This document shows, in pieces, positions 1 to 4,277 of a DNA stretch of 6,854 nt. This DNA comes from an uncultured Eubacteriales bacterium (GTDB lineage Bacteria > Bacillota_A > Clostridia > Christensenellales > Aristaeellaceae). The translations under genes were made by a program, and so were the position numbers. A model generated the notes under the pieces. The model was not told the DNA's origin and ran no database searches. It saw only the letters and a program-made list of their open reading frames with translations. The stretch is taken from contig CACXEB010000056.1 of NCBI GenBank assembly GCA_902766515.1, positions 1 to 6,854 of the forward strand, given 5' to 3'. Numbering within the stretch: the stretch's first letter is position 1; each line of letters starts with the position of its first letter.

Positions 1-244
1 GTGCGCCGCGGGCATCCGGGCGGACCGGGAGAAAATGGCGGATAACCTGCACCGCAGCCTGATGCTGGTGACGGCGCTGAATCCCGTAATCGGCTATGAG
101 CACGCGGCCCGGACGGCGCAACTGGCCTACCGTGAGGGCATCTCGCTGAAGGAGGCCTGCGTGCGGCTGGGGTACCTGACGCCGGAGCGGTTTGACGAGG
201 TATTCCATCCGGAGGAGATGACCCATCAGCTGCCGGCGGACTGA
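1..244 (+). CDS. fumC: Class II fumarate hydratase, C-terminal fragment
   Basis: This is the 3' end of a gene that begins before the window. The frame is open from base 2 and ends at TGA 242-244. It encodes about 80 residues beginning CAAGIRADREKM and containing SLMLVTALNPVIGYEHAA, the small C-terminal helical domain of the fumarase/aspartase superfamily. The segments VTALNP, IGY, EGISLKEA and LGYLTPERFD line up with bacterial FumC, where the sequence reads LVTALN..IGY..A followed by a GYL segment and a closing (P)E(Q/E)M. Class II fumarase interconverts fumarate and malate in the cytoplasm as a homotetramer; the active-site loops are in the missing part. Aspartate ammonia-lyase shares this fold, but its C-terminus usually reads VTYLNP, so fumarase is preferred. 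The last 19 bp overlap the 3' end of the convergent permease gene. No convincing terminator follows. Confidence 0.78.
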   Translation, partial: CAAGIRADREKMADNLHRSLMLVTALNPVIGYEHAARTAQLAYREGISLKEACVRLGYLTPERFDEVFHPEEMTHQLPAD

Positions 245-1014
245 TAGCGGCGCACCCCCAGCCGCCACAGCAGGGTGACCAGGCCGAAAAACGCGAAGCC
301 GGCGCAGGGGCTGACCCAGACGGCCCAGGCGGGCCAGGGCAGGACGGGCTTCCCCAGGATGGCGCCCAGCGGCAGGTGCAGCGTGAGCGCGATCGGCGCG
401 ACGTACAGGAAGAGCAGCCGGATCGGGCCGGGGAAGACGTCCACGGGATACTGGCAGGTCTGACGCCCGCCGTAGGTGAGCACGTTGACCGCCTCGAGGC
501 CCTGGACGGTGAAAAAGGTCACGCTGGCCTCCACCAGAAACAGGCCCATCAGCAGGGCCACGGTGCCCAGGGAGGACCACAGGAGCAGCAGCACCCGGTC
601 CCAGGTCCAGGTGAGCCCGAGGGTCCGGGTGGCGAGGAGGACGGCGGCCAGGCCGACCAGCATGGTGCCGATCCGCCGCGGGTCCAGCCTTGACAGGATG
701 ACCTGCTTGAGCGGGGACCGGGGGCGCACCAGCATGGCGTCAAAGGTGCCCCGCCGCACCTCCGTCGAGAAGGTGCACAGCCCGCGGTCGAGGATCTCCG
801 TCAGCGCGAAGGTCCACTGCATCGCGCCGAAAAACAGCAGGATCTCCGGCGGCGACCACCGGCCGATATGGCCGAAGCGGTCCATCAGCACCAGGACGGC
901 CAGCAGGTCGCCCGCGGTCATGATCAGCTGGGAAAGCGTCTGCAGCAGGAAGGAAGCGCGGTACTGCATCGCCGCGCGGAGGTTGATGCGGATGGCGTCG
1001 ATCACGTAGCGCAT
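226..1014 (-). CDS. ABC-2 type exporter permease, COG3694/DUF990-like
   Basis: Encodes a 262-aa integral membrane protein, the last gene of the leftward exporter operon. Hydrophobic segments lie near residues 27-45, 56-75, 114-132, 140-162, 196-216 and 227-249, the six-helix pattern of ABC-2 permeases. A basic amphipathic N-terminus (IDAIRINLRAAMQYRASF) precedes the first helix. EVRRGTFDAMLVRPRSPL at about 85-102, and QYPVDVFP at 188-195 before the last helices, are typical of the uncharacterised COG3694 (DUF990) permeases, which pair with a COG4587 permease and a COG4586 ATPase. The start ATG lies 3 bp after the upstream permease stop, with a G-rich AGGGGGG sequence 7 nt before it, so translation is probably coupled. 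The substrate is unknown for the family. The 3' end runs 19 bp into the opposing fumarase gene, leaving no intergenic space for a private terminator. Confidence 0.88.
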   Translation of the reverse strand: MRYVIDAIRINLRAAMQYRASFLLQTLSQLIMTAGDLLAVLVLMDRFGHIGRWSPPEILLFFGAMQWTFALTEILDRGLCTFSTEVRRGTFDAMLVRPRSPLKQVILSRLDPRRIGTMLVGLAAVLLATRTLGLTWTWDRVLLLLWSSLGTVALLMGLFLVEASVTFFTVQGLEAVNVLTYGGRQTCQYPVDVFPGPIRLLFLYVAPIALTLHLPLGAILGKPVLPWPAWAVWVSPCAGFAFFGLVTLLWRLGVRRYQSAGS

Positions 1015-1017
1015 GGC

Positions 1018-1815
1018 TCAGCCCCCCTGGATGATGATCCGGCGGAGGTTCCTGCGCCACAGGCCGCGCGCGGCCAGCCACAGGACCGCCGCCCAGCCGG
1101 CCTGGACGCCGAGGTTCAGGAAGAAGTCCGGCCAGGCCTGTCCGGCGGTGTACATGCGGATCGGGGTGTCCAGCGCCTGGGCGAAGGGCTGCCAGCGGAT
1201 CAGGCCCTGCACCGCGTCCGGGAACAGGGTGAGCGGGATGATGTTGCCGCACAGCACCATCATCACCAGGTTCAGCATCGCCGCCGCGCCGCGGCTGTCC
1301 AGGGTGCGCAGGACCACGGCTTCCACGATCATCCCGATCTGGGAGATCACCGCGAACCCGACCGCCAGGCTGCACAGGAACTGCGCGAAGGCCAGCGGGC
1401 TTTCCGGCGGGCTCAGCCGCAGCGCCGGCGGGAGCACGAGCTGCAGCGCCGCCATGGGGACCAGCCGCATGACGACGCCGATGGTTTTCTGGGCGAGGGC
1501 GCGGGAAGTCCACCAGAGGTGCTGGTCCACCGGCCGGATCAGTGTATAGGCGAGGCCGCCGGTCAGCACCTGGTCCCTCAGCTCGCCGTCCGTCGCGAGC
1601 AGCGCGCGGAAAAACGCCTGCTGCAGCCAGACATAGCTGACGGTGTCCCGGAGCGCCCGGGGATCGCTGCCCGCGTACAGCGCGGTATACAGAAAGACGA
1701 GCACCAGGCCGAAAAACGCCTGGGTGACGACGCCGGACACGGCGGCAAGCCTGTACTGCGTCTCAAGCCGCGCGCGGAGGCGAAAGGCGGACAGGTAAGG
1801 CCTGAAACGGTTCAT
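1018..1815 (-). CDS. ABC-2 type exporter permease, COG4587-like
   Basis: Encodes a 265-aa membrane protein, the middle gene of the exporter operon. It has a cationic N-terminus (residues 1-22, rich in Arg) and hydrophobic stretches near 24-48, 58-74, 111-132, 141-169, 176-199 and 228-252. QVLTGGLAYTLIRPVDQHLWW at 82-102 is the G...L.RP motif shared by this permease family and its partner. It should pair with the neighbouring permease to make a heterodimeric channel driven by the upstream ATPase. Its ATG overlaps the ATPase stop codon as ATGA (1812-1815), and a GGGAG ribosome site lies 11 nt upstream inside the ATPase gene, which indicates coupled translation and a fixed subunit ratio. The substrate is not deducible; members of this trio are usually annotated only as an uncharacterised multidrug- or lipid-type exporter. 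Confidence 0.86.
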   Translation of the reverse strand: MNRFRPYLSAFRLRARLETQYRLAAVSGVVTQAFFGLVLVFLYTALYAGSDPRALRDTVSYVWLQQAFFRALLATDGELRDQVLTGGLAYTLIRPVDQHLWWTSRALAQKTIGVVMRLVPMAALQLVLPPALRLSPPESPLAFAQFLCSLAVGFAVISQIGMIVEAVVLRTLDSRGAAAMLNLVMMVLCGNIIPLTLFPDAVQGLIRWQPFAQALDTPIRMYTAGQAWPDFFLNLGVQAGWAAVLWLAARGLWRRNLRRIIIQGG

Positions 1816-2783
1816 GACAGCTTCATCTCCCGGTACATGTCGGCGATCATCTCATCCACGGAGGGCTCTACGGGCGTGAACGCGGTCAGCGGCGCGAGCC
1901 GCATCAGCAGCGGCATCAGGTCCGCCAGCGTGTGGCCGTGGGCGGGATAGCTGAACAGCCAGCCCTCCCCGTCCCGCTCGCTGCGCACGTCCCCGGGCAG
2001 CGGGCGGAACTCCGGCTCCGCGCCGAACACGCAGCGCACGGCGGCGGTGCGGCGGTAGCGCTCCAGCAGGGCGGTGAAGGGACCGTCGTACAGGATGTGG
2101 CCATGGCCCAGCACCAGCACGCGGGCGCAGAGCGCCTGCACGTCCGCCATGTCGTGGGTCGTCAGCAGCAGCGCGGTGCCGCGGTCCCGGTTTTCGCGGG
2201 CGAGGAATTCCCGGAGCCGGAGCTTGCTGACCGCGTCCAGGCCGATCGTCGGCTCGTCCAGAAACAGGAGCCCGGGCGAATGCAGCAGGGATCCGCACAG
2301 CTCCGCCCGCATGCGCTGTCCCAGGGACAGCTGGCGGAGCGGCGTGTCCAGCAGGCCGTCCAGCTCCAGCGCGGCGCAGGCCTCGTCCAGCCGGTCCTGC
2401 CAGACGGACCGCGGCAGGGCGTAGATATCCCTGAGCAGCGTGTAGGAATCGCGGATCGGCACGTCCCACCACAGCTGGGTGCGCTGGCCGAAGACCGCGC
2501 CGATGGTGCGGGCGCAGGCCTTCCGCTCCTGCCAGGGGACCAGGCCGTTGACCGTGCAGCGGCCCGAGGTGGGCGTCAGGATGCCGCACAGCAGCTTGAC
2601 CATCGTGGACTTTCCCGCGCCGTTGGGACCGAGCAGTCCGATGGCTTCGCCGGGCGCCGTCTCAAAGGTGGCGTCCGTCAGCGCCGCGATCTCCTCCCGC
2701 TGCCGGCGCAGGAGGTGCCCCTCCATTTTGCGGTAGCGTGTGTAGATTTTGCCGAGTCCCTCCGACCGGATGACCGCTGCCAT
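1812..2783 (-). CDS. ABC transporter ATPase, COG4586-like
   Basis: Encodes a 323-aa cytoplasmic ATPase that powers the two downstream permeases. Visible motifs are Walker A GPNGAGKST (52-60), Q-loop Gln100 within GQRTQLWWDVP, signature LSLGQRMRAEL (152-162), Walker B LLFLDEPT (172-179) with catalytic Glu177, D-loop GLD (181-183) and switch His210 in TTHD. The QLWWD sequence after the Q-loop is characteristic of COG4586 ATPases, whose genes sit next to COG4587 and COG3694 permeases exactly as here. Residues after about 245 form the C-terminal extension common in this group. All catalytic residues are intact. I chose ATG 2781-2783 because AAGGAGG lies 7 nt upstream and homology begins at once. 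The same frame continues upstream to a GTG at 2912, but that extension would be read from the structured leader and looks non-coding. Confidence 0.92.
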   Translation of the reverse strand: MAAVIRSEGLGKIYTRYRKMEGHLLRRQREEIAALTDATFETAPGEAIGLLGPNGAGKSTMVKLLCGILTPTSGRCTVNGLVPWQERKACARTIGAVFGQRTQLWWDVPIRDSYTLLRDIYALPRSVWQDRLDEACAALELDGLLDTPLRQLSLGQRMRAELCGSLLHSPGLLFLDEPTIGLDAVSKLRLREFLARENRDRGTALLLTTHDMADVQALCARVLVLGHGHILYDGPFTALLERYRRTAAVRCVFGAEPEFRPLPGDVRSERDGEGWLFSYPAHGHTLADLMPLLMRLAPLTAFTPVEPSVDEMIADMYREMKLS

Positions 2784-2790
2784 CTGAACG

Positions 2791-2797
2791 CCTCCTT
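2791..2797 (-). promoter_or_regulatory. Ribosome binding site fixing the ATPase start
   Basis: AAGGAGG on the minus strand, 7 nt before ATG 2781-2783. It is the only strong Shine-Dalgarno in this frame and selects the 323-aa start over the upstream GTG at 2912. It sits just downstream of the leader terminator, so only transcripts that read through the terminator carry it. Confidence 0.85.
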
Positions 2798-2801
2798 CCG
2801 G

Positions 2802-2855
2802 AAAAAAAGATAACCCCCGCCGTGCGCGGCCGGGGCCGCGCGGACGGCAGAGGTT
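2802..2855 (-). terminator. Intrinsic terminator (attenuator) in exporter leader
   Basis: On the minus strand, AACCUCUGCCGU (2855-2844) pairs along its full length with ACGGCGGGGGUU (2823-2812), including two G-U pairs. After a two-base CC bulge, GCGCGGC (2841-2835) pairs with GCCGCGC (2830-2824) around the loop CCCG. The 19-bp stem is followed three bases later by seven U (2808-2802), the form of a Rho-independent terminator. It lies between the leftward promoter and the exporter ribosome site, so it should stop transcription before the ABC operon unless antitermination occurs. The pairing was worked out by hand. Confidence 0.75.
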
Positions 2856-2917
2856 TGTGGCGGGACCGCCGCGTGATCCGACGTCCCCCGGGCAAACATG
2901 CTCAATAAACACCGGGT

Positions 2918-2946
2918 ACTATACCATAATCCGTTCGGTTTGGCAA
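2918..2946 (-). promoter_or_regulatory. Leftward sigma-A promoter of ABC operon
   Basis: On the minus strand, TTGCCA (2946-2941) is the -35 box and TATAGT (2923-2918) the -10 box, with a spacer of exactly 17 bp. Each box differs from consensus at one or two positions. Transcription should start near 2911 and run into the leader. A short A-tract lies upstream of the -35 box. Confidence 0.75.
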
Positions 2947-2969
2947 CGCCCGGTTTTTTCATTTTTTGC

Positions 2970-2998
2970 TTGCAGGGTTGGAAAAATCGTTGTATACT
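2970..2998 (+). promoter_or_regulatory. Rightward sigma-A promoter of ireB operon
   Basis: TTGCAG (2970-2975) and TATACT (2993-2998) are separated by a 17-bp spacer. Two T-runs (2953-2958 and 2962-2967) lie directly upstream of the -35 box and resemble an UP element. The predicted start site near 3005 leaves a short leader of about 25 nt before the ireB GTG. Confidence 0.78.
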
Positions 2999-3028
2999 GT
3001 TAGCAGACTTGAAAGGAGATGAACGCCT

Positions 3029-3295
3029 GTGTCTGAGCTGAACGGTACGACCAAGTTTATACGGTTTTCCGAAGGGCAGGAAACGGCGTCCCTGATCCTC
3101 GCGCACGTCTACAGTGCTCTGCAGGCCAAGGGATATGATCCGGTCACCCAGCTGGTGGGATTCATTCTGACCGGTGATCCGACCTATATTACCAGTTATA
3201 ATAACGCGCGCAGCATGATCTGCCGGCTCGACCGGGACGAGATCCTGGAGGAGCTGGTGCGCTATTATATCCACGGCCATTTCCCGACGCCGTGA
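3029..3295 (+). CDS. ireB: IreB family regulatory phosphoprotein (UPF0297)
   Basis: Encodes an 88-aa protein matching the full length of the UPF0297 family (YrzL in Bacillus, IreB in Enterococcus). Diagnostic segments are QLVGFILTGDPTYI (41-54), YNNAR (57-61) and RDEILEELVRYYIHG (69-83). In Enterococcus faecalis IreB is phosphorylated on N-terminal threonine by the PASTA kinase IreK and is a negative regulator in cephalosporin resistance; here Thr7 and Thr8 lie in the equivalent N-terminal region, but their use is inferred. The start is GTG 3029-3031, with AAAGGAG (3012-3018) 10 nt upstream. An ATG at 3019 opens only five codons and is rejected. The gene ends in a GTGA overlap with ruvX, so the two are co-transcribed and coupled. 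Together with ruvX and DUF1292 it forms the conserved Firmicutes cluster. Confidence 0.93.
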   Translation: MSELNGTTKFIRFSEGQETASLILAHVYSALQAKGYDPVTQLVGFILTGDPTYITSYNNARSMICRLDRDEILEELVRYYIHGHFPTP

Positions 3296-4056
3296 GCCGG
3301 GTACTGGGTCTGGATGTCGGCGATAAGCGCATCGGCGTCGCCCTGAGCGACGAAAGCCGGACGCTCGCGTCGCCGCTGTGCGTCATCCAGTCGGTGGGCT
3401 GGGGACCGGACAGCAGGGAGATCCTGCGCCTGATGGCGGCGCATGGCGCGGACCTGCTGGTCTGCGGCCTGCCGCGCAATATGGACGGCAGCATCGGCTT
3501 CCAGGCTGAAAAGATCCGGCGCTTCATGCAGGTGCTTGCGGACCAGGGCGTGGCCATCGAATGGATGGACGAACGCCTGACCACCGTCAGCGCCCAGCGC
3601 TCCCTGATCGAGGGCGGCATGCGGCGCGAGGACCGGAAGAATACCGTGGACAAGGTCGCCGCTGCACTGATTTTGCAGGCCTGGCTTGACCTGAAATCGA
3701 ATGAGAAGGAGGCAGCCCCTATGCCGAACGATGAAGAACTGAATATGCCGGAGACCGGCGCGGAGGACGATGAGATGGAGAACGCCGAGATCCCCGATGT
3801 GCTGGAACTGACGGATGAGGATGGCGCGACCACGAAATTTGAGTATATCACCACGATCGACCACGAGGGCGAGCTGTATATTGCCCTGATGCCGATCGAG
3901 GACGAGGAAGAGGCCGACGACGAGAACGGCTACGTCATCTTCATGAAGATCGAGCAGGACGAAAACGGCGAGGACATCTATGTATCCATGGACGATGACG
4001 CGCTCGTGGACATCCTGTTCGAAAAGCTGACCAAGCTGCTCGACGAAGAGGAATAA
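3292..4056 (+). CDS. ruvX: RuvX/YqgF nuclease domain fused in frame to DUF1292 domain
   Basis: Encodes 254 aa in one open frame. Residues 1 to about 137 are a complete RuvX/YqgF RNase H-fold domain: GLDVGDKRIGVA (6-17) with Asp8, VCGLPRNMDG (57-66), DERLTT (93-98) with Glu94, and KNTVDKVAAALILQAWLD (116-133) with Asp120, supplying the expected acidic residues. YqgF proteins act as putative Holliday-junction resolvases or in pre-16S rRNA 5' maturation. Residues 144-254 are an acidic DUF1292 (YrzB-like) domain with LELTDEDG (171-178) and YVIFMKIEQDENG (214-226). The two are normally separate adjacent genes. The GTG start overlaps the ireB stop as GTGA, and no Shine-Dalgarno precedes it, so translation probably depends on coupling. 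The joint (residues 134-150) carries a buried ribosome site and Met144, so both a fusion and a free DUF1292 protein are possible. Confidence 0.88.
   Translation: MSRVLGLDVGDKRIGVALSDESRTLASPLCVIQSVGWGPDSREILRLMAAHGADLLVCGLPRNMDGSIGFQAEKIRRFMQVLADQGVAIEWMDERLTTVSAQRSLIEGGMRREDRKNTVDKVAAALILQAWLDLKSNEKEAAPMPNDEELNMPETGAEDDEMENAEIPDVLELTDEDGATTKFEYITTIDHEGELYIALMPIEDEEEADDENGYVIFMKIEQDENGEDIYVSMDDDALVDILFEKLTKLLDEEE
3706..3712 (+). promoter_or_regulatory. Internal ribosome binding site for DUF1292
   Basis: AAGGAGG lies 8 nt before the in-frame ATG at 3721, inside the ruvX-DUF1292 frame. Sequence and spacing are near ideal, far better than anything before the ruvX GTG, so it is unlikely to be silent. 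It marks the boundary where separate ruvX and DUF1292 genes would meet. Confidence 0.7.
3721..4056 (+). CDS. DUF1292 (YrzB-like) protein from internal start
   Basis: A free 111-aa protein starting at Met144 of the fused frame (MPNDEELNMPET) is predicted from the ideal Shine-Dalgarno at 3706-3712. Its size and start fit stand-alone DUF1292 proteins, which are small, acidic and of unknown function. After an acidic, probably flexible N-terminus (about 25 residues rich in Glu and Asp) comes the folded core. It begins with LELTDEDGATTKFEYITTID, continues through GELYIALMPIEDEEE and YVIFMKIEQDENG, and ends with the helix ALVDILFEKLTKLLDEEE. It shares its stop codon with the ruvX fusion. Whether the cell makes the free form, the fusion or both cannot be decided from sequence; the ribosome site favours at least some free form. 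Confidence 0.6.
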   Translation: MPNDEELNMPETGAEDDEMENAEIPDVLELTDEDGATTKFEYITTIDHEGELYIALMPIEDEEEADDENGYVIFMKIEQDENGEDIYVSMDDDALVDILFEKLTKLLDEEE

Positions 4057-4220
4057 TACGCTTCTCCCAGGCGTTAGAAAGCATCCTGACGGACAGCCGG
4101 GTCGACCTGGGCAAGCGGCGTCCGGTCCGCTTTGACGCTTCCGCGCCCGCCGGGCGGGGGAGGGACAAGGCGCGCGGCGGTCTGAAGCTGAAAAGCGTTA
4201 GCATCCTGCGTTTTTTCTGG
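4056..4220 (+). pseudogene. Codon-biased open stretch without start, possible gene remnant
   Basis: Between the DUF1292 stop and the cotH-like gene, the frame beginning at 4056 (same phase as the downstream CotH gene) has no stop. By hand count over 54 codons its GC content is about 63, 54 and 81 percent at codon positions 1, 2 and 3, the profile of coding DNA in this genome. It reads RFSQALESILTDSRVDLG and onward, then turns basic and Gly/Arg-rich. No ATG, GTG or TTG occurs in this frame between the stop at 3996 and the CotH start, so no intact gene is supported. It may be a 5'-truncated remnant, a frameshifted piece of an older gene, or chance. I recognise no family. Confidence 0.3.
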
Positions 4221-4253
4221 CTGGGGAGGCTCTCCTCAGCCGGTTTCTATTAT
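4219..4253 (+). terminator. Possible weak terminator after ireB-ruvX operon
   Basis: GGCTGGGGAG (4219-4228) pairs with CTCCTCAGCC (4232-4241) around a three-base loop, ten pairs including one G-U. The tail is GGTTTCTATTAT, so the U-tract is interrupted and offset by two G. A run of six T precedes the hairpin rather than following it. It probably separates the ireB operon from the CotH genes, with partial read-through likely. A -10-like TATTAT at 4248-4253 has no convincing -35 partner, so I do not call a promoter here. Confidence 0.45.
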
Positions 4254-4277
4254 AAATCAATCAAAGGAGTCTGTCAC

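Larger units (their letters stand above)
2784..2911 (-). promoter_or_regulatory. Structured 5' leader of ABC operon, candidate riboswitch or attenuator
   Basis: About 128 nt of untranslated RNA are expected between the predicted start site and the ATPase ATG. Upstream of the terminator the RNA can form GUUUG (2897-2893) with CAAAC (2857-2853), enclosing a hairpin of GGGA-CGUCG (2887-2879) with CGGCG-(G)-UCCC (2871-2862) around the loop GAUCACG. An alternative pairing exists: CGCGGCGG (2873-2866) can pair with CCG-U-CCGCG (2847-2839), which would occupy the 5' arm of the terminator and cannot coexist with the first hairpin. Those are the elements of a transcriptional switch. I do not recognise a known riboswitch class or a protein-binding site. 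No short leader peptide with its own stop is apparent. GC-rich RNA pairs easily by chance, so the switch is inference while the terminator is firmer. Confidence 0.5.

Noticed and set aside
247..266. Hairpin GCGGC...GCCGC just after the fumarase stop
   Set aside because: Five-bp stem with no U-tract, within the opposing permease coding region; not a convincing terminator.
868..1950. A 360-codon plus-strand frame across both permease genes and the ATPase end
   Set aside because: It is antisense to well-supported ABC genes, rich in Gln, His, Arg and Ala, has no ribosome site and spans gene borders. It is a GC-bias shadow.
1932..2813. A 293-codon plus-strand frame opposite the ATPase gene
   Set aside because: Same type of shadow; the opposite strand carries all ABC ATPase motifs.
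2784..2912. N-terminal extension of the ATPase from GTG 2912 (43 extra residues)
   Set aside because: The extension starts at the predicted transcription start, has no ribosome site, is Gly/Pro/Arg-rich, and is translated from the terminator hairpin. A strong site precedes ATG 2783.
2678..3280. A 200-codon minus-strand frame crossing the divergent promoters, and minus-strand frames at 3189-3864
   Set aside because: They lie opposite ireB and ruvX and cross both promoters; no homology or ribosome site was seen.
4128..4165. GC-rich palindromic sequence (CCCGCCGGGCGGG) in the intergenic gap
   Set aside because: A short self-complementary GC run expected in this base composition, with no U-tract and no second copy.
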